Source: Cladopsammia gracilis (taxonomy: Eukaryota > Cnidaria > Anthozoa > Scleractinia > Dendrophylliidae). Taken from it: 64,000 nt of DNA. Every line of letters starts with the position of its first letter. Position 1 is the stretch's first letter. The notes under the pieces are model-generated. The model ran no database searches. It saw nothing but the letters and a program-made list of their open reading frames with translations, and had not been told where the DNA came from. The stretch is taken from NCBI GenBank assembly GCA_022457155.1, contig JAJGOT010000212.1, positions 425,001 to 489,000 on the forward strand. Reading direction: 5' to 3'. Positions 12,885 to 22,159 of the stretch are shown here, one piece after another. Made by a program: the position numbers and the translations under genes.

Positions 12885-13065
12885 TAAGGGTGCGTTCCTT
12901 TGGGATGATCTGGATCCGGATCACTGATCCAAGATCACTCGGATCATGTTGCATCAAAGGAACCGATGAATCCTTGTCCAGAGTGGATTCATCGGTTCGT
13001 TTGATGCTTCATGATCCGAGTGATCTTGATCCGGATCCAGATCATCCCAAAGGAACGCACCCTTA
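12885..13065. mobile_element. 181-bp foldback MITE
   Basis: Near-perfect inverted repeats cover almost the whole element: TAAGGGTGCGTTCCTTTGGG at the left and its inverse at the right, continuing inward through GATCTGGATCCGGATCA. Only a short centre is unpaired. Confidence 0.9.
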
Positions 13066-13237
13066 GTCATGCCTGCCAAATAAAATATTTTTTAATAAAC
13101 TGTGGTAATCAGTAAACTTATTTTGTTAATATGATTATATGATTAATTAAATCTAAGGATAATTCCTTGCGAAGCAAGGTTTATAAAAGTTTATCGCATG
13201 GATCGCTTTAGGACGGTGAAATCTCGTTTTGGTGTCC

Positions 13238-13468
13238 AGGGGCCCGTTTCTCGAAACTCCCGGTAACTTTTTGGGCCCGAAGCCAAATATTGAAATCAAA
13301 ATTTAAAGAATAAAAGCGCGGGTCCTAGCGAACAAACCAGTCCATTTTGTTTTGCTAACTGATAGTTTTATCGTATTATCTGCAAAACAATTGAAACCTC
13401 GATCTTCAATGAACTTTATAGCTTTCCGGGCTCGGTAATTACCGGGTCTTTCGAGAAACGGCCCCCTG
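13238..13468. mobile_element. MITE with GGGGCCCGTTTCTCGA ends
   Basis: The ends CAGGGGCCCGTTTCTCGAAA and TTTCGAGAAACGGCCCCCTG are inverted repeats with one or two mismatches. The interior has no coding content. Confidence 0.85.
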
Positions 13469-14385
13469 CAGTGCAGTTGCCTAGCAACAATACCGCGACA
13501 AAGCTACAATCATGACATCATCTAGTGTGACGAGAATGTCTCAACTTCCAATTATTTTATTTCGGGGCCATTGTGGCCATGCAAGCCAACCTCTCCAGTT
13601 AAACCAGAAATTCCATCTCTGCAAAGGACCGCAAACGATAATGCTGCTAATAACATACGAAGGATCTACAAGAGACCTAATCAGCCAAAAAAAACGAATG
13701 AACAAACGTACAATAAACTGCAAGGCTGATCTGATTACGTAAAAAAGTAAACTTTGCGAGACACCAATACAACAGAAACCGATAAAGTAGGGTTGCAGCC
13801 GAGTATAGCTGTTTCGTTCTTATTGGAACTCGTCAGCTCGGCGTAGCAAACTAAATGACGACTGCGAGAATGCAGGCGTAAATAGATTACACAAATGATG
13901 ACCCGTTCATCATATCAGGTTTCGTACTTTGGAACCTACTTGTCACCCAAATCACGCGTTGCCACATAACGTGTTCCGGGGAACAAGTGGCCCGAAAAGT
14001 GTTACAATGTCTGGCAAAGAAACATGAAGATGGACAAAGCCAACTTAAACTTAACATTTAAACGCATGGACAAAACCATGCTGAAAGAAAACACAGCATT
14101 TCGGATGTATCAGAAGACCTACGGTCCGTCCCAAAATATATTGAAATAAAAGCAAAAACTGTAAAGGACCACAAACGATAATGCTGCTATAACAACATAC
14201 GTAGGATCTACAAAAGAAACTAATCTATTAAAAATTGAATGAACATACATGCGATAAACTGCAAATCTGATCTGACTACGTAAAAAGGCAAACTCTGCGA
14301 GATACCAATACGACAGAAACCGATAAAGTAGTGTTGCAGCCGAGGACAGCTGTTTCGTTCTTATTGGAACTCGTCAGCTTGTTAG
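13469..14385. repeat. Duplicated segment, partly tandem and also present at 21.5 kb
   Basis: Bases 13469-13675 are closely matched at 21494-21705 (shared GCAGTTGCCTAGCAACAAT and GGGGCCATTGTGGCCATGC). Bases of about 13635-13850 are matched again at about 14161-14385 (shared CAGAAACCGATAAAGTAG and TTCTTATTGGAACTCGTCAG), an offset near 530 bases. A short open frame crosses each copy, but it differs between copies and matches nothing I know. Nature of the source sequence unknown. Confidence 0.75.
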
Positions 14386-14512
14386 CAGCATTATTGTTTG
14401 CAGCCTTTTTTTTTTTGCAGAAAATTAGTTTTGGGACATCAATAGACAGTTGATAACCACGCAAGAGCAACCCAGGTTGCTAGTGGACCAACTTAAATGT
14501 CACAGTGAGCGA

Positions 14513-14901
14513 GTAAAAGACGGACAAATCGTCTGGACGGACAAGTCGTCCGACGATTTGTTCGTGTAATGTGAATTCTAGACGGACAACTCACCTTGTG
14601 TTGGTCATCGTAAATTCATATCTGAACGAACAAACAGACGATTTTGAAAGCAAGGGGCCTGGCACTAACAGGCGTGGTTACCTTGCTTTCTATAATTCGT
14701 CTGGTGTGAATTTAAGTCGGACTTTGGACGACTTATCCGTCTAGACGAACAAATCGTCCTCGAAAAATCGTCTTAATAGACGGCCAAATCGACGGACAAA
14801 ATCAGACGACTTTTACGTCCAAAATTTTGTTCGTCCCGTTTTCTCACTAAGACGACTTGTCCGTCCAGACGATTTGTCCGTCTCTAGTGTGAAAACGGCC
14901 A
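14513..14901. mobile_element. Family B MITE, internally deleted copy
   Basis: The element is dense with GACGGACAAATCGTCTGGAC-type motifs in both orientations and ends GTGTGAAAACGGCC. It matches 47312-47817 in the same orientation but lacks the middle part containing GGGACCGAGATACAACCAT, and its left TIR is degraded. Confidence 0.88.
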
Positions 14902-15372
14902 TTGAACGGACTATTTAGGTTTAAAAATAGACATCTTCCGATTTTGTTTGTAAAACTGGCATTTTATACTCTTAGCAGTGCTCGTTATTTGTCAATAAAT
15001 GTTGAAATTGTGCTTATTTTTCCCCTCTACTAACTATGTTCAAAGTCATGCTTTTTAATGATCAATTTCCCAATTTTCACCTTTACAGCTGCAATTTTTA
15101 CATCAGCGACAATTCTTTACATCCGAGTGTCCTCTGTGCATATATTTATAAGTATTTGATTCTAGTTATCGCTCAGTCTCAAGATATAAGCACAACAGTT
15201 TGTCGACTGACTGCCTCATTTCCATCTCAAACTCATTGATAATTCATGACGAGAACACAAAGGAAATCACTACCGTGAAGGAGGTTTTGAAATCGTTTCT
15301 TAATTTGCATAGATTTTGGCGATTTTATTCCTTCATTTTCTCCGCATTTAACGATCAGTTTGAGAAGCTATA

Positions 15373-15495
15373 TCAAACACTCGAAACAGTGTTTCATCAG
15401 ATTTCCAAACACCTTGAAGTGGGTCTGCACCTCATTTTTCAACCCACTTCTCTGTGTTTGGAAATCTGATGAAACACTGTTCCTCGTGTTTGGTA
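15373..15495. repeat. Foldback repeat, about 120 bp
   Basis: AACAGTGTTTCATCAGATTT at the left is matched by its inverse AAATCTGATGAAACACTGTT at the right, with further pairing inward (GAAGTGGGT against ACCCACTTC). Confidence 0.85.
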
Positions 15496-16420
15496 TATTA
15501 CTTCTGAGATTGTGACCGATGCCATCTTGTCTTAATTTAGAGCGAGTGGACTGCTTTGGGACCCTGGGCTCGACTGAGGACTAACGACTTCCATTATGTC
15601 CCAGACATCTAAAAACTAAAATAGAACAGGGAGTTTTCAGTTCTCGAAATGAGCAATCTAAGTTAGTTTAGAGAAAAGTTATTTACATAAAACACATATA
15701 TAAACAAACTTAAGTATGCGTTTTGCAAATTTGATATAAAACCAATCATATTGGCTGAATAACGCTAGCAGTGCTATTTTGAGAACAAGTGCTAAAAAGT
15801 GCTCGTTTAGCCAAATTATGACAATTATGCCAAAAAAAGTGCATTCGCAATCGGGAAGTGCTTACTTAAAAGTGATTATAGCCCTATATAACACTCTACA
15901 GCAAGTGAATGATTGAGTGGTGAGATATTTCTTGATTTGATTGTAGTCACTGATCATTATATCACTGAGTGTTGCATCTGTGAGAGTTAAGGAGGTTCTT
16001 ATCACCAATATACTAATGAATGTGATGTCAACCCAGCAAATTCTATCTTAGTTTTCTCCTTGGGAATTCGACTATTGCTTGATTTGGTAACAATATTCAT
16101 TTTTGGAAAAAATACTTATAGAAACCGTTAAGATAGTAAAATATAATTTATCTCCACAAGCATGTTTTTGTCAGGATTGATGTCACATTCACTAGCGTAT
16201 TGGAGATATGAACCTCTATAGCTCACAGATGCAGCCTCAAATCAAGAAACATTCCTTCACTCACGGCAATTATTCACTTAACGTAGAATCAATATTTGGG
16301 ATAAAAAAAGAAGGGTTTCTTCGTTGTCCCTATATTTTCCAGTACATAAAATGTATCTCTTAATGAAATAAAATGTAACGTTCAGAACGTTTTTGTCTCC
16401 AAAGTTTATTGTCATTGGCC
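15496..16420. other. No gene recognised
   Basis: AT-rich sequence without a convincing coding region or repeat structure beyond short direct echoes. Confidence 0.45.
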
Positions 16421-16934
16421 GTTTTCACACTAGAAACGGACAAATCGTCTGGACGGACAAGTCGTCTCAGACGGACAAGTCGTCTCAGACGGACAAGTCG
16501 TCTTAGTGAGAAAACGGGACGAACAAAATTTTGGACGTAAAAGTCGTCTGATTTTGTCCGTCGATTTGGCCGTCTATTAAGACGATTTTTCGAGGACGAT
16601 TTGTTCGTCTAGACGGATAAGTCGTCCAAAGTCCGACTTAAATTCACACCAGACGAACAAATGGTTGTATCTCGGTCCCAGTACTCACTAAGGAGAATGG
16701 AACTAGTAAAGGGAGTGATGGTTTATGGGAAACTCAAAATGGCGGATAGAAAGCAAAGTAACCAAGCCTGTTTGTGCCAGGCCCCTTGCTTTCAAAATCG
16801 TCTGTTTGTTCGTTCAGATATGAATTTACGATGACCAACACAGGGGGGTCTAGAATTCACATTACACGAACAAATCGTCGGTCGACTTGTCCGTCCAGAC
16901 GATTTGTCCGTCTTCTAGTGTGAAATGGGCCATT
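16421..16934. mobile_element. Family B MITE, full-length inverted copy
   Basis: The ends are GGCCGTTTTCACACTAGAA and TTCTAGTGTGAAATGGGCC, flanked on both sides by ATT. The interior repeats GACGGACAAGTCGTC-type motifs. It is the reverse complement of the copy at 47.3 kb. Here the motif CAGACGGACAAGTCGTCT appears as a small extra tandem. Confidence 0.9.
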
Positions 16935-18029
16935 ATTTATAGTAAATATTTGTACACTGTTTTTTTCTTTTGCAATTCATAACGAACTTGCAACTGCTTC
17001 ATTTCCATCCAGTCTCGCGGCTTCTGTACGCATACAGTCTCAGGCCGGTAGCCAATAACGATACACGTAACAGCAGCTTGGAGCTACAGGCAATCACTTG
17101 GACAAATTAAAGGAGCGTATTATACTAATCACAACGAAGGATCTTGCGACATGTCAAGACAAACGCTTTCCTAAAATCACGGATTCTTGCGCTGTAAATA
17201 AGGACTGAAGTTCATAGCTGAGTTTGACAAGGCTAAAGTTCTGATCCACATGTACGCAGTCCCATACATTTTCACAAGAGATTTCCCAGCAGTGAAGAAA
17301 ACAACGACCATAGGGAACCAACACGCAGTGAACACACCGATTACAATGGCCAGCGTGAAGGCAAAGCGACGCTCCGATTTGGAATTGGGGGTCGCCCTTG
17401 TACACAGCATTTCCTTCTCTTTTTTTTTCATTAAAAATACCGATATCGCGATCGACACGGCGTAGGCCCCGATGATCAGGAAATAACTAACGACAAACAT
17501 CACAAAGACCATATAAGCTGTTTCCTTCAGGAAGGGCACGCGAAGAGAGGCGAATACCAACGGTACAACCCAGACAGCTATCAACACAATCTTTAAGCTG
17601 TAACTCTTCATTATGTGGCCATGACGCAGAGGGAAAATAAAGGCGATAAAGCGATCAAAGCTGATTGCTGCAAGGTGCATAACTGACGCACTACACGAGA
17701 AGTTCGAAGATATAACGTAGGCGAGTTCCAGGTTTGCTGCACAGTCGGGAACAAACGTCTTCTTACCAACGATCGCTACAACTAAGGGCTCGCACGCCAT
17801 GGTGACGATTAAATCAGCTATGGCCAAGCTAATGAGAAGGTACTAAAATATAAAATATCAGCAAGACCACAGCGACAAACCATTGAGTGGTGCCGGATCT
17901 CCCAGTTGTAGACCTGGATCAGTACAATAATTACTTGTATAAAATCAGAAAACGGCAAACTGATCCTTACGGCAAGGCGATGAAGGAGTAAATAAAAGAA
18001 TAAAGCAAAATTTATATTTAAACGAATTT

Positions 18030-18069
18030 GCCCAATATTTCGGTTTGAAAACAAACCTTCTTCAGGGGC
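18030..18069 (-). ncRNA. Hammerhead-like motif in left inverted repeat
   Basis: On the minus strand the order is GCCC, CTGAAGA, a 6-bp hairpin (GGTTTG/CAAACC with a TTTT loop), GAAA, TATT, GGGC. This has the CUGANGA..GAAA core and a closing stem I of a hammerhead ribozyme, known to occur in Penelope-like elements. Stem III is almost absent, so activity as a monomer is uncertain. Confidence 0.45.
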
Positions 18070-18184
18070 TAACAGAAAAATGAAAAATGTAGTTAAAACT
18101 AAAAGTTCGTTACAAATAAGAGTTTGAAATTATGAAAATAAAAACAATAGATTATTATTGGTGCAGGAGACTAGGTGTCGTATG

Positions 18185-18970
18185 TCAATGAGTTTCGTCA
18201 CGTCTATTTATTCCTAGAGGAGATAACGTTTTCCCTTTGTGTATCAAATGAGCCTCTCTCGCCTTTCTCACTGCGTCACGATTGCTGCGTATGAGTTCAA
18301 GTGGGATTAGAAGAACATCATTGATTGAATGTCCAGCTTGATTGAAATGTAGGGAGACAGGAGTGTGATCGTTGAGTTGATGATGGTTTATGATGGAACG
18401 GCGGTGTTCTCCAAATCGTTCATTAAGTTGCCGTTTGGTCTCTCCGATGTATTGGCATTTACATTTCTTACATTCAATCAAGTAAATAAGGTTTTTGGAT
18501 TTGCAGGATAAGTTGTCGGTGATTTTTCTTTGTTCATTGGTTGCGGTAAAAATGTAATTTGTTTGGCCTTCTTGGAGAAAAGGACAGGTGAGGCAAAGTG
18601 GATGGTTGCATCTATAAACTCCGGCAGGTTGTTGCGAGTGAGGTGTATTATTGTGGAGCGTGGAATGTACCAAAAGGTCACGAAGGCTTGCGTGACGTCT
18701 GTAAGCAGTAACTGGAGGCACAGGGAAGGCGTCTTTGCAGTTAGGGGAGGATTGAAGGATGTTAAGGTGTTTTTTTAGGACTGAAGATATTTTACGAAGA
18801 GCAGGGTTGAAGGTTATAACAAATGGCGTGCGATCTGTTGTGGAATTTGTGTGTTCCTGTTGCTTGAGTGTTTCGTGCCGTGGGATGGCGCGGACTCTGG
18901 TTACGGCTCTTTGTAGGGAGGGTCGGCTGTACCCTCGTTTTATAAGATAATTAACAAGTTCATACGACAC
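18185..18970 (-). CDS. Penelope-like GIY-YIG endonuclease domain (C-terminal fragment)
   Basis: The 261-residue frame ends with a GIY-YIG nuclease domain: NLIYLIECKKCKCQYIGETK at about residues 160-180, then RQLNERFGEHR, with the YIG tyrosine and the catalytic arginine visible. The CxxC pair inside the motif and the upstream cysteine cluster (CNHPLCLTC) are typical of Penelope-like retroelements, where this domain nicks target DNA. The frame begins at the edge of the right inverted repeat, with a stop just before it and no ATG. It is therefore a 5'-truncated remnant of a longer polyprotein that should have carried reverse transcriptase. Expression as a protein is doubtful. Confidence 0.88.
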   Translation of the reverse strand: MSYELVNYLIKRGYSRPSLQRAVTRVRAIPRHETLKQQEHTNSTTDRTPFVITFNPALRKISSVLKKHLNILQSSPNCKDAFPVPPVTAYRRHASLRDLLVHSTLHNNTPHSQQPAGVYRCNHPLCLTCPFLQEGQTNYIFTATNEQRKITDNLSCKSKNLIYLIECKKCKCQYIGETKRQLNERFGEHRRSIINHHQLNDHTPVSLHFNQAGHSINDVLLIPLELIRSNRDAVRKAREAHLIHKGKTLSPLGINRRDETH

Positions 18971-19075
18971 CTAGTCTCCTGCACCAATAATAATCTATTG
19001 TTTTTATTTTCATAATTTCAAACTCTTATTTGTAACGAACTTTTAGTTTTAACTACATTTTTCATTTTTCTGTTA

Positions 19076-19115
19076 GCCCCTGAAGAAGGTTTGTTTTCAA
19101 ACCGAAATATTGGGC
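19076..19115 (+). ncRNA. Hammerhead-like motif in right inverted repeat
   Basis: This is the exact mirror of the motif at 18030-18069, on the plus strand. It has the same CTGAAGA, GGTTTG/CAAACC hairpin and GAAA core flanked by GCCC and GGGC. The same doubt about stem III applies. Confidence 0.45.
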
Positions 19116-19559
19116 AAATTCGTTTAAATATAAATTTTGCTTTATTCTTTTATTTACTCCTTCATCGCCTTGCCGTAAGGATCAGTTTGCCGTTTTCTGA
19201 TTTTAATGAGAAGGTAGTTGGAGCTTCTGCGAAGACGAGGGCTTGTGTAAAGAACTGCAGCGCAAACCGTCAGGAAGTTCCCAAATGTGCCCAGCACTGC
19301 TACGAGAGAATTGGCTATCATTACAGCAAAACGCCGTGGGCCACTGGAAGGAAACAGTCTGATGTGGAAAGATTCATGTTGTCCTCCAATGAGCTGTTAT
19401 TCATCGTCGTTTGCCCAGAGCAATGAAGCTTGTTCGTTCTACAAGAAACACTAGAAGCCACCCGATTATGAAGAACTGACCACCACCTGTTATTCCAAAG
19501 TGTTTCGAATCACTTGAGAATAGAAACTTTCACGGTGTTGTGATTATCATATGATTCCA

Positions 19560-19808
19560 CAATGGAAAATGAAACCTCAGCTAAAACCTGCGTATATTAA
19601 ACTACTAACTGTGGAGTATAGCTGAGCCGAATCACATGATTTGTGATGTACATTGTGTCCTTGCCAGTTAAATACATTCCCAAAAAATGGAAAATGAAAC
19701 CTCAGCTGACACCTGCGTATATTGAACTACTAACTGTGGAATACGGCTGAGCTGAATCACATGATTTGTGATGTACATTGTGTCCTTGCCAGTTAAATAC
19801 ATTCCCAC
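19560..19808. repeat. Tandem duplication, 126-bp unit
   Basis: AATGGAAAATGAAACCTCAG recurs at 19561 and 19686, and the units match throughout, both ending CCAGTTAAATACATTCCCA. It lies about 150 bases upstream of the GPCR pseudogene start. Confidence 0.9.
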
Positions 19809-19880
19809 TGCAAATCATCTGGCTTTAACCCCAATACTAAAGATGGCGATAAATTAAGTGATTTTGGAACTTCTGTGCGA

Positions 19881-20604
19881 TTAAGGTTACAGTGTACCTT
19901 CAGATCGAAAATTTATCGATTTTTTTTTGGCGTCAAAATAAAGTTTACAGAATGAACTTTCATTCAAAAAAAAATTATCGAAAAATAATGAACATTGACG
20001 GAGAAATGACAGTATAACATTTGTGGGCGGAGTTTGTTTATGAAGCGATATGTTTTTTTAAGCGCTGTTTTCTCAAAGTTAATTTTTCGCTTGTTGGGGA
20101 CACTTTAAAGAGCTACAACTCAAAGGAAATTTGTTCGATTTTCCTCAAATTTGGGCAGAAGCTAGGCTAACATATAATCAACAAAAACATGTCGGCGAAT
20201 TTCTTATTTCCGAAAACTTTTTCGTCAAGAGCCATTTCCGTGCGATCATTCCAATTTTTTTTCTCCCTTTTTAGAAAATATTCTGTAACTTTTCACTACA
20301 ATTGAATATGGGAAATCGCCGACACGTTTTTTTAGCGCTTCGTGTCCGGAAACCCGAGAACAAATCAAATTAGCAAAATACAATAATCGCTTTGAGTTAT
20401 AGCGTTTTAAAGCTGATTCGGACGTTCGAATTTAGACGTCGTAAAAAATTCGACAATTCACTTTATTACCAAATGGTTTCCATATTTAGATAGCCAGCTC
20501 TATAAGCTTTAATTTGATATCCGGGTTTAGGTATGTTAAGTGTAATCTTAAGACACTAGAGCTGTTATACTGGAGACACCCCCGAAGGTACACTGTAACC
20601 TTAA
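19881..20604. mobile_element. TTAA-flanked non-autonomous DNA transposon (about 720 bp)
   Basis: TTAA at 19881-19884 and 20601-20604 borders inverted repeats GGTTACAGTGTACCTTC and its inverse. TTAA target sites are used by piggyBac and Kolobok transposons. No transposase frame is present, so it is a non-autonomous copy, and the choice between those superfamilies is open. Confidence 0.85.
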
Positions 20605-20699
20605 CTAACCATTTTTATAAAGTCTTGCCAAAAAAGAGTGGTTTCGCTACAAGTCCAGAAAAGAAGAATATTAAAAGTCTCCTTCTCGTTTTGGCAAAA

Positions 20700-21166
20700 C
20701 ATACAGTGAAAACCCGCATACAAGAACATGTGGATTAAGAACACCCAGGCTGAAATTTGATGAAAAAAGGAGCATATGCTATATATATATATATATATAT
20801 ATATAGCATATAAGAACACATTCAGCCTGAAAATTGAAAATTGTTCTTATATATAAAAACTCTTCCCTTTTCAGTTTAATAGAACAAACAGTGTCTGTAG
20901 CTTTACTGTGGTATTGCACTGAGATCTCTGTATAAATGCTAGTAATTTCACTTGCTGTGTATAGCAAATGTACAACAACTGTATTTGGAATTAAAAGTCT
21001 TATAATTACATGAAAAATATGCAATATATGCGTTTGGCCTGTCATTTTTGTTAACAATCATTAAGAACACTTAAGAACATGCACTTTCAGGCTGATTTCA
21101 CCTAAAATACCCGATATATAAGAACCCAATCAGCCTGAACCCCGAAAATGGGTGTTTTTACTGTAG
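20700..21166. mobile_element. MITE-like repeat with an internal (AT)n palindrome
   Basis: Outer sequences TACAGTGAAAACCC and GGGTGTTTTTACTGTA are imperfect inverted repeats. Inside, an AAGAACA plus CAGCCTGAA pair of phrases recurs. At 20768-20815 a self-complementary GCATATGC-type sequence encloses an (AT)n run. Confidence 0.65.
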
Positions 21167-21493
21167 TTTTCATGCATTGCTACATGAAGTCGTTTCATAT
21201 TCAAAACAAATATGGCTACCAACTGACGAGGTCTTTTGACGAAACTAGTTTTGTGTAGTCGCATATGTAAATTTGTGTTGAAAGTATATGCAAATAAGGG
21301 TTTTTTCTAATCAATATGATGTTGAGTAACAGCTGTGGTGACCACTTGTCCATAGCATTGTTAATGGCGTCGTAGTTAATGCTCAAACTTGGGGGGTGTC
21401 GCTCCCCAGTACATACATACATAAAAACAAAGGAAAATAAAATTTGAACCAAGGATAAAATTAAACCTCAACATATATTTATCGGGTTGGTGT

Positions 21494-21705
21494 CCTGCAG
21501 TGCAGTTGCCTAGCAACAATACTGCGACAAAGCTACAATTGACGTCATCGAGTGTGACGAGAATGTCTTAACTTCAAATTATTTTATTTCGGGGCCATTG
21601 TGGCCATGCAAGCCAACCTCTCCAGTTAAACCAGAATTCCATCTCTGCAAAGGGCTGCAAACGATAATGCTGCTAACAACATACGAAGGATCTACAAGAT
21701 GGTCG
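21494..21705 (+). repeat. Second copy of the 13.47-kb duplicated segment
   Basis: It matches 13469-13675 with scattered substitutions and one-base indels that alter the reading frame between copies. The shared core includes TTATTTCGGGGCCATTGTGG. No recognisable domain. Confidence 0.8.
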
Positions 21706-22159
21706 CTCCATTCATTTCTTACCAAAAATGTGCGATACTCGTTCGCCTATATTAAACTCTTGAACGAAATGCTCTTGCGCTTCAAAGTTTGGCCCAGATG
21801 TGTAGTTTTAAACTCTCTACAATTCTATAAAGATTTTGGAATCAAATTTTGGAATCAAAATCTGTTGTTTAATGCTTCTGAATTTTAATATGACGTAAGC
21901 GAAAACCCACAAGAAATGATGATCAGGAACTGGCGTCGATGTTGCGTAGCAAAGCGGAATAAACAGAGGCGTTTGAATGGGTTCCGAGTTCAAGTAGTTT
22001 TTTTTTTAATGTGAGGTTGTGCACGCGACTCGACTGTTCAACAAATGGTCAATGAGCGTGAGCTTAGAGTTGGTTTGACTTTCACTATCCTACAGAGTTT
22101 GTCAAAAGAAAAATCAATCACTAATTGAAACCCTTGTGGTGGCTCTATAAATGCTTTAA

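Larger units (their letters stand above)
17843..19204 (-). mobile_element. Penelope-like element, truncated, with 244-bp inverted terminal repeats
   Basis: The repeats at 17941-18184 and 18961-19204 are exact inverse copies over 244 bases. A 98-base tail (17843-17940) lies outside the left one. The element is bordered by TAATGAGAAGGTA on both sides (17830-17842 and 19204-19216), a 12-13 bp target-site duplication. Between the repeats is an endonuclease ORF. The reverse transcriptase part is absent, so this copy cannot mobilise itself. Inverted LTR-like arms and variable target duplications are known in Penelope-like elements. The identical arms suggest a young insertion. Confidence 0.92.
17125..19404 (-). 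pseudogene. Class A (rhodopsin-family) GPCR pseudogene split by a Penelope-like element
   Basis: Read on the minus strand, the ATG at 19404 opens an N terminus with two N-glycosylation sites (NNSS, NLST). TM1 follows (VLGTFGNF), then the chain is cut at TM2. After the insertion it resumes: TM2 (LAIADLIVTMACEP), TM3 with DRF in place of DRY, TM6 with CWFP, and TM7. Three lesions are visible. A one-base frameshift lies in a T run before TM1 (about 19332). The insertion occupies 17843-19204. A second frameshift sits at the NPxxY region (about 17195); past it the other frame continues LIYSARIRDFRKAF to a stop at 17125. The subfamily and ligand cannot be told. Upstream, 19560-19808 is a tandem duplication. 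Confidence 0.88.
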
